Shown here: piece by piece, positions 48,101 through 58,613 of the stretch
Position numbering within the stretch: position 1 is the first letter of the stretch
Layout of the letters: every line of letters begins with the position of its first letter
Origin: an uncultured Algibacter sp.
GTDB lineage: Bacteria; Bacteroidota; Bacteroidia; Flavobacteriales; Flavobacteriaceae
Assembly: GCF_947487575.1 (NCBI RefSeq)
Contig: NZ_CANKXG010000008.1
Location: 179,451-243,450 of the forward strand
DNA length: 64,000 nucleotides
Reading direction: 5' to 3'
The notes under the pieces: generated by a model
Told to the model about the DNA's origin: nothing
Seen by the model: the letters and a program-made list of their open reading frames with translations, nothing else
Database searches by the model: none
Made by a program: the position numbers and the translations under genes

Positions 48101-49657
48101 TTATGAACTACAAGATAACATAGAACAGCCTACTTTATGGCGTGCCCACTCTGGTCGTTTTTCAAACCATTTTTCATATTCGGGTTGCTCATTATAAGGT
48201 TTTTTAAGCATTTGAAATAATTCATCTATCAACTTATAATTACCTTTATTAGCATCATCAATGGCTAATTGTGCCATATAGTTACGGAGAACGTATTTTG
48301 GGTTTACAGTATTCATTTTTTGTTTTCGTTCTGTTGGACTAGTATATTCCTGTTGTAATCTAACTTCATAATTTAAAAACCAAAACTCCCATTCTTTTTT
48401 TACTTCATCTGGCATATTATCAAAGTCATAAAACGCATCTTTTAAAACTTGAAACCCTGTTTCTTCATCTTTAAAATCGCTTAAATTCCTAAAAAATATG
48501 GTCATATCTGTTTCTACTAATTGCAAGTTTTCTTCCAGATTTTTAATAAAATCTTCATCGTTATCAACCTCTTCATAAAGCCCTATTTTAGCTTTCATCA
48601 TTTGTAAATTCTGCGATTCAAAATCAGTTTTATATTGATTTAAAATAGCTTCCAAAGGTTCTGCCTCCTCAATTAATGGATAAATTGCATTTGCTAGTTG
48701 CAGCAAATTCCACAAGCCGATATTTGGTTGATTTCCGTAACGATACCTTTTATGTTGCCTATCAGTTGTATTTGGCGTCCACCCATAGTCATAACCTTCT
48801 AACCAGCCGTAAGGCCCATAATCTATAGTTAAACCTAAGATTGACATGTTATCGGTATTCATCACACCATGCACAAAACCTACACGTTGCCATTCAATAA
48901 TCATTTGTAATGTACGCTTTGAAACTTCTTTAAAAAAAGCAATATAAGTATCTTTTGAAGGCGCTCCTAAATGTGAAAAATGGTGTTTTATTGTATAATC
49001 TACCAACTTTTTTAAATTTTCATCATCTTGTCTTGAGGCAAAAATTTGGTAGTTACCAAAACGCAAAAACGATTCGGCTGTTCTACATACAATCGCACCT
49101 TTTTCGTAAGCGGGATTGCCATCATACATCACATCTCGCATGACTTCGTCTCCAGATAACACCAAAGACAAAGCTCTTGTAGTTGGCACTCCCAAATGAA
49201 ACATGGCTTCACTACACAAATATTCACGAATTGAGGAACGTAATACTGCTAAACCATCGGCTGTTCTAGAGTATGGTGTTTCGCCCGCACCTTTTAATTG
49301 TAATGCCCAATTTTTATTTTTATGTTCAACTTCACACAGATTAATAGCACGTCCATCACCTAATTGCCCTGCCCAATTACCAAATTGATGTCCGCCATAG
49401 CACATTGCATACGGGGTTGTGTTTTCTAGCACTTTATTTCCAGTAAATACTTTTAAAAAATCATCGCTTTTAGCATCAGTTTTTGATAAGCCAAGATTCT
49501 TTAACATTTCTGGAGACACATGCAACACCTCTGGTTTTGCTGTTTGCTTTGGTGTTACATACGAAAAACAGGCTTTAGCAACCTGCCTTCTAGAATTTTC
49601 TAAAATGGGGTCTGTAGGTAATTCTTGATTAAATTTATCTTTTATTTTGAGTTTCAT
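48101..49657 (-). CDS. selO: SelO/YdiU family protein AMPylase
   Basis: 'GHQFGNWAGQLGDGRAINL', 'QLKGAGETPYSRTADGLAVLRSSIREYLCSEAMFHLGVPTTRALSLV', 'HGVMNTDNMSILGLTIDYGPYGW', C-terminal CSMLSCSS. Confidence 0.93.
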   Translation of the reverse strand: MKLKIKDKFNQELPTDPILENSRRQVAKACFSYVTPKQTAKPEVLHVSPEMLKNLGLSKTDAKSDDFLKVFTGNKVLENTTPYAMCYGGHQFGNWAGQLGDGRAINLCEVEHKNKNWALQLKGAGETPYSRTADGLAVLRSSIREYLCSEAMFHLGVPTTRALSLVLSGDEVMRDVMYDGNPAYEKGAIVCRTAESFLRFGNYQIFASRQDDENLKKLVDYTIKHHFSHLGAPSKDTYIAFFKEVSKRTLQMIIEWQRVGFVHGVMNTDNMSILGLTIDYGPYGWLEGYDYGWTPNTTDRQHKRYRYGNQPNIGLWNLLQLANAIYPLIEEAEPLEAILNQYKTDFESQNLQMMKAKIGLYEEVDNDEDFIKNLEENLQLVETDMTIFFRNLSDFKDEETGFQVLKDAFYDFDNMPDEVKKEWEFWFLNYEVRLQQEYTSPTERKQKMNTVNPKYVLRNYMAQLAIDDANKGNYKLIDELFQMLKKPYNEQPEYEKWFEKRPEWARHKVGCSMLSCSS

Positions 49658-49670
49658 TTCTTCTGGTATT

Positions 49671-49707
49671 AGACCTACAAGGTTTTTGAAACCTTGCAGG
49701 TCTTTTT
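49671..49707. repeat. Hairpin repeat AGACCTACAAGGTTT/AAACCTTGCAGGTCT
   Basis: 14 of 15 arm positions pair; T-run only on the plus strand; between the selO start and the glutaredoxin stop. Confidence 0.65.
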
Positions 49708-49711
49708 AATT

Positions 49712-49960
49712 TTACAGTAATTTTTCAATCCATTTTTTCAAATCAGTATCTGACGGATTTCTTAGTTTCTTTTCTCCAATAGTTACTGTTGGAAAATTGA
49801 GTTTTCTATTTTTATATAAATTTCTTAACGCTTCAGCATCAACTTCATTTAGTTCAACATCTAAAAACGTATAATTCAAATTTAAATCTTCAAAATACCT
49901 TTTATAATATTGACTTTTATGGCACTTTTCGGCGCCATAAAGTTTTATTTCTGTTGCCAT
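49712..49960 (-). CDS. Glutaredoxin-like protein with CxxS active site
   Basis: 'IKLYGAEKCHKSQYYKRYFEDLNLNYTFLDVE', 'LNFPTVTIGEKKLRNPSDTDLKKWI'. Confidence 0.85.
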   Translation of the reverse strand: MATEIKLYGAEKCHKSQYYKRYFEDLNLNYTFLDVELNEVDAEALRNLYKNRKLNFPTVTIGEKKLRNPSDTDLKKWIEKLL

Positions 49961-49963
49961 AAC

Positions 49964-50452
49964 TTACATGGTTTTTAATAACTGAATAGCTGCATCTGGA
50001 TTTAAATGAAAATCTGAAAACACCACATTATCGTGCTTATCTATAAACAAAAACCATGGTGTTCCTCCTGTTTGGTAATTTTTCATAATGTTAGAAATTG
50101 ATTTTCCATCATCACCAGCATCATGACCAAAAGGTATTTTTAAACTGTATTGTTTTTGGGTTTCAACCATCTTTTCGTAAGTATTAGAATCATGTCCTTC
50201 AAAAACAGTTTGTACTGCTAGAAAAACTATATTTTTATTTTCCTCCAAAGCCTCTACCATTGTCTTTAAATCTGGCAATCCCTTTTTATGGCATCCAGGA
50301 CACCAACTTTGAAAACAATATACCACCTTAAACTTTCCTTTAAAATCTGATAATTTAATTGGCGCTATTGTATTTCCATTAGCATTAATCCAGTCTTTTA
50401 CTTCAAACTCTGGTGCCTTAAACACTTGCTTTTGATTTACTCGATTTGACAT
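49964..50452 (-). CDS. Redoxin/TlpA-like protein
   Basis: 'KVVYCFQSWCPGCHKKGLPDLKTMV', 'YQTGGTPWFLFIDKHDNVVFSDFH'. Confidence 0.88.
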   Translation of the reverse strand: MSNRVNQKQVFKAPEFEVKDWINANGNTIAPIKLSDFKGKFKVVYCFQSWCPGCHKKGLPDLKTMVEALEENKNIVFLAVQTVFEGHDSNTYEKMVETQKQYSLKIPFGHDAGDDGKSISNIMKNYQTGGTPWFLFIDKHDNVVFSDFHLNPDAAIQLLKTM

Positions 50453-50523
50453 TCTATTGCCCTTTCTTTAATAATAATTAGTTATGAATTTACCCCAATA
50501 AAGCTAACGAAGTTATGAAAGTT

Positions 50524-50985
50524 CTAGTTGCTATTTGTTATATCTTTCTCTAATTGCATAGATTCTGAATTTATGCAATAGCGCAAACCACTAGGTTCTG
50601 GCCCATCTGGAAATACATGTCCTAAATGTGCATCGCAGGTATTGCATAGCACTTCAACACGCACCATTCCAAAGGCGGTATCTCGAATATACTTAATAGC
50701 ATTTTCTTTAATAGGCTGTGTAAAACTCGGCCAGCCTGTACCAGATTCGAACTTAATAGTAGAGTCAAATAAAGATGTATTACAACACACACAATTATAT
50801 TTACCTGCTTCATGTATACTACACAAAGCACCACTATGAGGTCTTTCTGTACCTTTAAGTCTTGTAATTCTAAACTGTTCTGAAGATAATTGAGCCTTCC
50901 ATTCGGCTTCTGTTTTTTCGACACGTTTGTCGGGAGTTGGGTTTCCTTTTACAGAAAAGTTGATAACCTCTTTCCAAGTTAGCAT
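50524..50985 (-). CDS. msrB: Peptide-methionine (R)-S-oxide reductase
   Basis: 'CVCCNTSLFDSTIKFESGTGWPSFTQPI', 'CNTCDAHLGHVFPDGPEPSGLRYCINSESM'. Confidence 0.95.
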   Translation of the reverse strand: MLTWKEVINFSVKGNPTPDKRVEKTEAEWKAQLSSEQFRITRLKGTERPHSGALCSIHEAGKYNCVCCNTSLFDSTIKFESGTGWPSFTQPIKENAIKYIRDTAFGMVRVEVLCNTCDAHLGHVFPDGPEPSGLRYCINSESMQLEKDITNSN

Positions 50986-51198
50986 AATTATGGTTCCTTT
51001 CTTTTTTTAGTTAATTATAATATGCTTTTCAACATAAAGGTAGTCGAAATTAAATTCAAAAACTTACAATGTAAATCTTCTAAAAAGCATTTGAAAGCAT
51101 CAATGAAATTTACGACAAATAATACCGTTATTAATACTTTATTTTAATATCCTTAAAGTTTAGTATTTTTACTAAATAAACACTTATAACTTCTAGAC

Positions 51199-52395
51199 AT
51201 GCTGATTGAAGCTACTGAAAAATTTGTAATAAATCTTTTAAATGATAAGCTAGACACCTCGTTTACCTATCATAATATTACACATACACAGCGTGTTGCC
51301 GAAGACGCAAAAGCTTTGGCTGAACTTTTAAATATTGATGAAACTCAAAAAAACCTTCTGTTAATTGCAGCATGGCTACACGATACTGGTTACACAAAAG
51401 GCATTAAGCATCATGAAGATGAAAGTGTAAAAATTGGAACGGCTTTTTTAAAAGAGCAAAAATGTCCTGCAAATGATATTAAAATTATTTGCGACTTAAT
51501 TTTAGCCACCAAAATGGAAGCTATTCCTAATAACACTTTAGAAAAAATAATTAGAGATGCAGATTGCTCGCATATTGGAAGTAAAAACTATCTGGAAATT
51601 TCTGAACTCCTAAGAAAAGAATGGGAATTACAATGTAATAAAACATATTCTGAAATAGATTGGTTAGACGAAAACATTAATTTCCTATCAACAAAGCATC
51701 GTTTTCACACTCCTGAAGCTGCAAGTATTTGGGATAAGCGTAAAGGTAAAAACCTATCTGAACTACTTAAATTAAGAAAGAAAATTAAGACTGAAAACAA
51801 AAAGCTAACTCAGAGAAAAGAAGAGTTAAACTTTAAAAAGAATAAGATAGAATTGCCTGAACGTGGTATTGAAACTGTTTTTAGAGTAACTTTAAAAAAC
51901 CACATGCAATTAAGTAATATAGCCGATACTAAAGCTAATATATTATTATCGGTTAATGCTATTATTGTATCATTAGTTCTATCTAACTTGGTTTCAAAAC
52001 TAGACAACGCTTCTAACGCTTATCTTATAATACCAACCGTCATTTTTGTGATTTTTACAGTAATATCTATTATACTTTCTATATTAGCTACTAGGCCAAA
52101 TGTTACTAGTGGAAAATTCAATAAAGAAGATGTTGCAAATAAAAAAGTAAATCTTTTATTCTTTGGGAATTTTCATAAAATGAGCTTAAAAGATTTTGAA
52201 TGGGCCATGGGAGAAATGATGCAAGACAGAGATTACCTTTACTCTTCTATGAAGAAAGATTTATATTTCTTAGGATTAGTCTTAGATAAAAAATATAAAA
52301 TTCTTCGTATTACATATTCTGTATTTATGATAGGTATAATTGTAAGCGTTATTGCTTTTGCTATTGCGTTTAAATACGATGGAGGAGTTTCTTAA
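51199..52395 (+). CDS. HD-domain phosphohydrolase fused to Pycsar-effector-like transmembrane domain (PycTM/DUF5706)
   Basis: HD motif 'LIAAWLHDTGYTKG...HHEDESV'; C-terminal 'VFRVTLKNHMQLSNIADTKANILLSVNAIIVSLVLSNL' plus TMs. Confidence 0.82.
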   Translation: MLIEATEKFVINLLNDKLDTSFTYHNITHTQRVAEDAKALAELLNIDETQKNLLLIAAWLHDTGYTKGIKHHEDESVKIGTAFLKEQKCPANDIKIICDLILATKMEAIPNNTLEKIIRDADCSHIGSKNYLEISELLRKEWELQCNKTYSEIDWLDENINFLSTKHRFHTPEAASIWDKRKGKNLSELLKLRKKIKTENKKLTQRKEELNFKKNKIELPERGIETVFRVTLKNHMQLSNIADTKANILLSVNAIIVSLVLSNLVSKLDNASNAYLIIPTVIFVIFTVISIILSILATRPNVTSGKFNKEDVANKKVNLLFFGNFHKMSLKDFEWAMGEMMQDRDYLYSSMKKDLYFLGLVLDKKYKILRITYSVFMIGIIVSVIAFAIAFKYDGGVS

Positions 52396-54788
52396 GCTTT
52401 AATTTCTTTCATTAAATCATTATAAGTATAAAACTCTTTATCATTATCATCTTTATGATAAAGCACACTTACACGAATAGCTTTTAGCCCTGTTACCGCT
52501 TGTAAATCTTGAAGTTCTACAATCTCAACATCGGTATCTAAATAATGTTTTGACTGTAAAAACTTAACATACCTCAAGTATTCCTGTTCGTCCTGTTTTT
52601 GTGAATAAACAATACTTATTTTACCTTTTTGGGTAACACGCTCTGTGGTTCCTTTTATATAGGCTTTGTCTACACGTTTTTTTACAATTTCATAACGAGC
52701 ATTATAGGTACCATCAACATCAAACTGTTTTTCATCCATTCTAAAACTTATGGATAGTGGTTGACTAAATACTAAAATCATAGAAGCCACATCAAGTGGT
52801 ACGGCAAAATCAGATTGCATTTGATAATAACTATTTTCCATTTCGCACATGACTTGCAATTGCCATAAACGCAAATTATATAGATAAATAAGATTAAAAC
52901 TATCATCTTTAGTAATAGATTCTCCTATGTACATATTATGTTCTACACCATCAGTTTTATAACGTTCAAAATAATGTGGATACATTTGTTGTGCTACAAT
53001 TTGCTTTTTATCTAACAAAGAAGCCATTTCTACATTAATTTTAGCTATGGTATCATCATAATCTTTTCTATATTTATAAAGCACATTCAAATTATTATTA
53101 ATACTAGAATGATAAGCTTCAATTTTGGCTGATAAACTTTCAACTGAGCTCAAATGATTAAGAGCAGGTTCAATATCATCTTTTAAAAACTCAGATATCT
53201 GTTGTTCACTATCTACCTGAAAATTAGTTTCTAATCCAGTTAAATAATCGTTTATCTGATATATAAATTGTTCGTGTATTGGCAAAGGTTCAATCTCTAA
53301 CACCGTGTTAAAAATATCTTTTACGGCTTTTAGCTGAAGTGTTAAATCTTGTTGCGTTGCTTTATTTCTAGCTTCAGAAGACCCCTTTATATCTATCTGC
53401 CCATAAAGTGGATAAATATTCTCGAAAGCTATCTTTTTAAAATTAGGTTCAAACCCATTCAATTTGTCTTTAATAAAAGTTTTGGCCTCCTTAGCAAATC
53501 GCCATTTTACACTGGAATGAATGGATGTACATTCTTGTTGAATAACGGCTTCAATTAAATTTTCTTCATCACTTTTAGAACGCTCAACAGCTGAAACTAT
53601 AAAAGGCATAACATCAACTAATTTATTTGCATTAATGCTATTTAAAACTTGAGGTTTATCAGAAACTATTTCAAGAATCCCCATTAAACCATTATCATTT
53701 GCAATAGGCGCAAAAATGGCACTCCTAATACCTTGTTCATACAAACTGGTTATGTGTGGTGCTTGACCATTTGATTTCTTAAAAACACTATCCACATCTG
53801 ATACCGAAAAATATTTATTCTCTCTCAATAACCTATTGTATGACCAATTACATAAGGCATCTGCGCAACTTCTACTTTGCAAACTCCCTAACAGATAGCT
53901 ATTCATAGCCACACCATAAACGCGCTCAAAATTATCTTCTTCATTATCATAAATAGAAAAACCAACTTTTATGTTATTTATACCTAATAAAGACGCGAAG
54001 ATGTCTTGAAAATCCTTCATAAAGGTTTCGTCTTTCCTTTTATCTTCACCTATTAGGCTTGATTTTATGTTAGAAATAGATTGATCTTCAGTAACATCAA
54101 AAATATTAGAAATCACAAACCCCTTAAAAATATAACTATTTGCAGGAAATTTATCTTTCCAAAGTTCTATGTTTTCAAAATTATCAAGTAATTCATTATA
54201 ATCTTCTGTTGTTATTTTCTTTGCCTTTTCTGTTGGAACAATTTCACAAAAATCAGCATTATATAAAATTTTATAATAACGAATAATACCATTTGCATCT
54301 GGTATTTCGTAGTAAAATGGACGCTTAAAATTTAAGTTATATCCATAGCAAAAATTCAAGATGATAGTACATGCAATGATATACCTATCGTCATCAGGCA
54401 TGTTTTTTATATTTAATTTAAACTCTTCACCAGCTGTTTCTATTATATTCTTGAAACGTTCAGACGAATTAAAAATTAAATCGTGAAAGGGAACAGAAGC
54501 TGTTTTTATTTCGTTTCTTGTTAAAACAGGTGCAAAAGAATCTTGAAGGATAATACTAATTTCTTTTTCTCTGTCTTTTAAAACTTGAGTATCACTAAAT
54601 CCATCTCTTAACTCAGGAAATGGTTCAGCTGAATTTAAAACCCGCTTTGCTTTAGCTGACAGAAAATCATCATCATTTTTGGACAAGTTTTCATAATGCT
54701 CAAGTAGTTTGTTGAAACCAACTTTAAGCATCATTGGCGATTCGATATTATCGTTAATATCCATAATATTAGTCTTCTTGAAGTACAA
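52392..54788 (-). CDS. Large cytoplasmic GAF-domain-like protein
   Basis: 'RSAIFAPIANDNGLMGILEIVSDKPQVLNSINANKLVDVMPFIVSAVERS' GAF-like segment; rest unassigned. Confidence 0.65.
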   Translation of the reverse strand: MYFKKTNIMDINDNIESPMMLKVGFNKLLEHYENLSKNDDDFLSAKAKRVLNSAEPFPELRDGFSDTQVLKDREKEISIILQDSFAPVLTRNEIKTASVPFHDLIFNSSERFKNIIETAGEEFKLNIKNMPDDDRYIIACTIILNFCYGYNLNFKRPFYYEIPDANGIIRYYKILYNADFCEIVPTEKAKKITTEDYNELLDNFENIELWKDKFPANSYIFKGFVISNIFDVTEDQSISNIKSSLIGEDKRKDETFMKDFQDIFASLLGINNIKVGFSIYDNEEDNFERVYGVAMNSYLLGSLQSRSCADALCNWSYNRLLRENKYFSVSDVDSVFKKSNGQAPHITSLYEQGIRSAIFAPIANDNGLMGILEIVSDKPQVLNSINANKLVDVMPFIVSAVERSKSDEENLIEAVIQQECTSIHSSVKWRFAKEAKTFIKDKLNGFEPNFKKIAFENIYPLYGQIDIKGSSEARNKATQQDLTLQLKAVKDIFNTVLEIEPLPIHEQFIYQINDYLTGLETNFQVDSEQQISEFLKDDIEPALNHLSSVESLSAKIEAYHSSINNNLNVLYKYRKDYDDTIAKINVEMASLLDKKQIVAQQMYPHYFERYKTDGVEHNMYIGESITKDDSFNLIYLYNLRLWQLQVMCEMENSYYQMQSDFAVPLDVASMILVFSQPLSISFRMDEKQFDVDGTYNARYEIVKKRVDKAYIKGTTERVTQKGKISIVYSQKQDEQEYLRYVKFLQSKHYLDTDVEIVELQDLQAVTGLKAIRVSVLYHKDDNDKEFYTYNDLMKEIKA

Positions 54789-55120
54789 ATTTACAAATTA
54801 AAGATTTAGTCGATATTAAATAGACTTCCTGACTATGGATTTGTTACCAAAAAAATGTAATTTTCATGGCTTTTCTAGAGGAAAAATTTTAAATCAACAG
54901 TTATTCATATAAAAGATACATGCAATTCAATTATTATTTGATAGTGATAGCTGAAGCAAATCAAGTTAACAAAAACTATATTTAAAGGTGATTTTTGAAA
55001 AAAAATCTGTTTTGATATTTCTATACCTAAAACAAAGCATTTACTTTGGTTAAAGTATTAATGCTTTATAAAAAATTAGCGCTGTAAAACTTACAAAAAT
55101 TCAGTTTAGTTTGATAAGTA

Positions 55121-55161
55121 AAAAAGCTTCTCAATTCCTGATTGGAATATGAGAAGCTTTT
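55121..55161. terminator. Bidirectional hairpin terminator between transaldolase and GAF-protein genes
   Basis: AAAAGCTTCTCA-ATTCC...GGAAT-TGAGAAGCTTTT with flanking A/T runs. Confidence 0.8.
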
Positions 55162-55184
55162 CTTTTTTAAGAAATATTGATATT

Positions 55185-55841
55185 CTAGTTATTCCCTTTT
55201 TCGTAATCTGCTAAAAACTTAGCTAAGCCACTATCTGTTAAAGGGTGCTTTAGTAATCCCGTTATTGAAGATAAAGGTCCCGTCATCACATCACTTCCTA
55301 TTTTTGCACAATTAATAACATGCATCGTATTTCTAACTGAAGCTGATAAAATTTGGGTTTCAAAACCATAATTATCATAAACATGTCTAATTTCTTCAAT
55401 TAAATGTAATCCATCTGTAGAAATATCATCTAAACGCCCTAAGAATGGAGACACATAAGTTGCTCCTGCTTTGGCTGCTAATAATGCTTGACCTACAGAA
55501 AACACTAATGTTACATTGGTTTTAATACCTTTACTTGAAAAGTATTTGCATGCTTTTACTCCATCAGCAATCATTGGTAATTTTACAACAATTTGAGGGT
55601 TTAAAGCTGCCAAAGCTTCTCCTTCTTTTACCATACCATCGAAATCTGTAGAAATAACCTCTGCGCTTACATCGCCTTCTACTAAATCACAAATCTTTTT
55701 GTAATGGTTAATAATATTCTCTTCACCAGTAATACCCTCTTTTGCCATTAAAGACGGATTCGTTGTTACACCATCTAAAACACCTAAAGCTTGAGCTTCT
55801 GCAATATCATCAAGGTTTGCTGTATCAATAAAAAATTTCAT
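55185..55841 (-). CDS. Transaldolase/fructose-6-phosphate aldolase-like
   Basis: '[36 protein letters not shown]', '[54 protein letters not shown]'. Confidence 0.94.
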   Translation of the reverse strand: MKFFIDTANLDDIAEAQALGVLDGVTTNPSLMAKEGITGEENIINHYKKICDLVEGDVSAEVISTDFDGMVKEGEALAALNPQIVVKLPMIADGVKACKYFSSKGIKTNVTLVFSVGQALLAAKAGATYVSPFLGRLDDISTDGLHLIEEIRHVYDNYGFETQILSASVRNTMHVINCAKIGSDVMTGPLSSITGLLKHPLTDSGLAKFLADYEKGNN

Positions 55842-55851
55842 AAGTTTAGTT

Positions 55852-57888
55852 TTATACTGTTTTTAAATATTCTAATACTTGTTTACTTACTTTTTCGCCT
55901 GTAAAACCAAACTTATCATCTAGTACAGTTGCAGGAGCTGAATAACCAAAATGCTCTAAACCAAACACTTTTCCGTTATCGCCTACCAAAGCTTCTAAAT
56001 TTACTGGCAAGCCAGCCGTTAGACCAAATAATGGTTTGTTTTTAGGAATGACGCTATTTTGATAATCTTTAGATTGTAATCTGAATAGCCCTTCAGAAAT
56101 TACCGAAGCTATATTCACTTTTAATCCATTTTCTTTTTCTAAAATCTCAGAAGCTGCAACTAACGTAGAAACTTCAGAACCATTTGCAATCAAAACAATA
56201 TCTGGGTTTTCTACTTCTTTTACTAAATACCCCCCTTTTTCTGCAGCTAAAGCCTCTTCATACCTTGATTCTCCTTGAGCTGGAACATCTTTTATACCTT
56301 GTCTTGATAAAATTAAACCAGATGGTGTGTTTTTGTTTTCTAAAGCCATTTTCCAAGCAACACTTGTTTCAGCTGAATCTGCAGGACGCATAGCTAAGAA
56401 ACTATTTTTACCACTGTGATTTTTAAGCTTTTCTAATAAACGAATTTGCGCTTCTTGCTCAACAGGTTGATGTGTTGGTCCATCCTCACCCACTCTAAAA
56501 GCATCGTGGGTCCAAACATATTTTACACCTAACTCCTGAATACCACTTAAACGAATAGCTGGTTTCATGTAATCTGAAAACACAAAGAATGTCGCTACTA
56601 CAGGAATACAACCGCCATGTAATGCTATACCATTAGCAATACAAGACATGGTTAATTCTGCTACACCAGCTTGTAAAAATGATCCGCTAAAATCCCCTTT
56701 TTGTAATGCTGAAGATTTCTTTAAGAATCCATCAGTTTTATCACTGTTTGATAAATCTGCTGAAGATACAATCATGTTCTCAACATTATCTGCTAAATAA
56801 CCTAAAACATTAGACGATGCCGCACGGGTAGCTAAACCTGCTTTATGCTCTATAGATTCAAAATCTAATTCAGGAAGTTCTCCAGATAAGAAGAAATCTA
56901 ATTTACTGGCTAAAGCACTATTATCTTTTCTCCAAGCATTAATTACAGCTTTCTTCTTTGCTGCTTGTTCCGTTTTTTCAGAAATTATGTTTTTATAAAA
57001 ATCACTTACATCACTGTAAATATCAAAAGGATTTTCAACACTTGCTCCTAAATTTAGCAATGTTTTTTCATAATCTGCCCCTGTTGCTCCAATAGGTTGT
57101 CCGTGAAGTTCACAATGCCCTTCAAACATACTTCCATCAGCAGTTACACAACCTTTACCCATTATGGTTTTACCGATAATCAAAGTTGGCTTATCAGTTT
57201 CGTTATTGGCATCGGTTAATGCTTGCCTTATTTCATCATGGTTATGCCCATCAATGGTTACAACTCTCCATCCCCAAGCTTCATATTTTGTTGCTGTATC
57301 TTCACTAGTAACCTCGTCTGTTGATGTTGATAATTGTATATCATTAGAATCAAAAAACATAATAAAGTTATTCAATCCTAAGTGACCAGCAATTCTACCT
57401 GCACCTTGAGAGATTTCCTCTTGAACACCTCCATCGGAAATGAAACCATATACCTTATGATTCATCCAATCCCCAAAACGTGCTTGCAAAAATTTAGCTG
57501 CAATAGCAGCTCCAACACCCATAGTATGACCTTGCCCTAATGGTCCAGATGTATTTTCAATACCTCTAGCTACATCAACTTCTGGATGCCCTGGTGTTAT
57601 TGAACCCCATTGTCTGAAATTAGCAACATCATCTTTGGCATAGTTTCCTAAAAGGTAATATTGCGCATACATTAATGTAGATAAGTGACCTGCATCCATA
57701 AAGAAACGATCTCTAAATGCCCATTCCATATCTGATGGATCATAATTAAAAAATTCGGAATACAAAATATGCATAAAATCTGCACCTCCCATTGGACCAC
57801 CTGGATGACCTGACTTTGCTTTTTCTACCATAGCTACAGCTAACGCTCTAATATTATCTGCTGCTTGTAAGTTAATGTCTTTGTTCAT
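55852..57888 (-). CDS. Transketolase
   Basis: '[19 protein letters not shown]', '[21 protein letters not shown]', '[19 protein letters not shown]'. Confidence 0.95.
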   Translation of the reverse strand: MNKDINLQAADNIRALAVAMVEKAKSGHPGGPMGGADFMHILYSEFFNYDPSDMEWAFRDRFFMDAGHLSTLMYAQYYLLGNYAKDDVANFRQWGSITPGHPEVDVARGIENTSGPLGQGHTMGVGAAIAAKFLQARFGDWMNHKVYGFISDGGVQEEISQGAGRIAGHLGLNNFIMFFDSNDIQLSTSTDEVTSEDTATKYEAWGWRVVTIDGHNHDEIRQALTDANNETDKPTLIIGKTIMGKGCVTADGSMFEGHCELHGQPIGATGADYEKTLLNLGASVENPFDIYSDVSDFYKNIISEKTEQAAKKKAVINAWRKDNSALASKLDFFLSGELPELDFESIEHKAGLATRAASSNVLGYLADNVENMIVSSADLSNSDKTDGFLKKSSALQKGDFSGSFLQAGVAELTMSCIANGIALHGGCIPVVATFFVFSDYMKPAIRLSGIQELGVKYVWTHDAFRVGEDGPTHQPVEQEAQIRLLEKLKNHSGKNSFLAMRPADSAETSVAWKMALENKNTPSGLILSRQGIKDVPAQGESRYEEALAAEKGGYLVKEVENPDIVLIANGSEVSTLVAASEILEKENGLKVNIASVISEGLFRLQSKDYQNSVIPKNKPLFGLTAGLPVNLEALVGDNGKVFGLEHFGYSAPATVLDDKFGFTGEKVSKQVLEYLKTV

Positions 57889-58069
57889 TTTTAATTCTGA
57901 TATTTATATTTAATAACTTTAAAATATGTTCTTTATGAGACAAAAAATCTTTAAAAAAAACACCTATTTTGCAAATATATAACCTTTATATTGTTAGGAC
58001 TTATTAAAAGTCAAAATTATTTAGTAACAGCTGTTAACATCTCCTTAATATTAAACATTTGCCATATAA

Positions 58070-58101
58070 AAAAGCTGACTTAATAATATAAGTCAGCTTT
58101 T
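58070..58101. terminator. Hairpin AAAAGCTGACTTA/TAAGTCAGCTTTT
   Basis: Perfect 13-bp stem with flanking A/T; intergenic. Confidence 0.7.
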
Positions 58102-58439
58102 ACTTTATAGTTTTAGTGAAGATACTTATATTCTCTTGCATCTTTATAAACATTTCTTTTGGATTAATGGTGCTTTTGAAAAGACTTACCCAAAACCAAA
58201 AACATAACGCCACGTAGTATCCATACCTGAAGTGTTACAAATGATAAAAACACATCAAACTGTACTGATATAAAATTCCAAAACTAATTGCCCAAATAAG
58301 AAAAACTGATTTATTAAATGATAAGTTTATTTTTTATCAATTATTAAAAGCAGAAGCTTTAACCTAAGCAAGTGTGTTTTTAATGTGTTACACTTTATTG
58401 TAAATAAAAACATAAACACTATGAACACGCATTGTAAAA

Positions 58440-58610
58440 CTACTCTTCTTCTTTTATCCAGAAAGGTGTAGTAGCAAACCATAGAATTGTTCCTATTAAC
58501 ATAATTGTTTTCATGTTTACCGGCTCAATTTTTCCTACAAATGATAATATACCAACTAACAATATCAAAACGCCTATTGAAATAGCACTAATTAATTTTA
58601 GTATTTTCAT
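58440..58610 (-). CDS. Small two-TM membrane protein (56 aa), absent from the ORF track
   Basis: MKILKLISAISIGVLILLVGILSFVGKIEPVNMKTIMLIGTILWFATTPFWIKEEE*; 3 nt after the permease stop codon. Confidence 0.7.
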   Translation of the reverse strand: MKILKLISAISIGVLILLVGILSFVGKIEPVNMKTIMLIGTILWFATTPFWIKEEE

Positions 58611-58613
58611 AAT

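Noticed and set aside
51199-54788. Full Pycsar or CBASS defence operon
   Set aside because: No nucleotide cyclase gene in the neighbourhood; neighbours are redox and carbon metabolism genes
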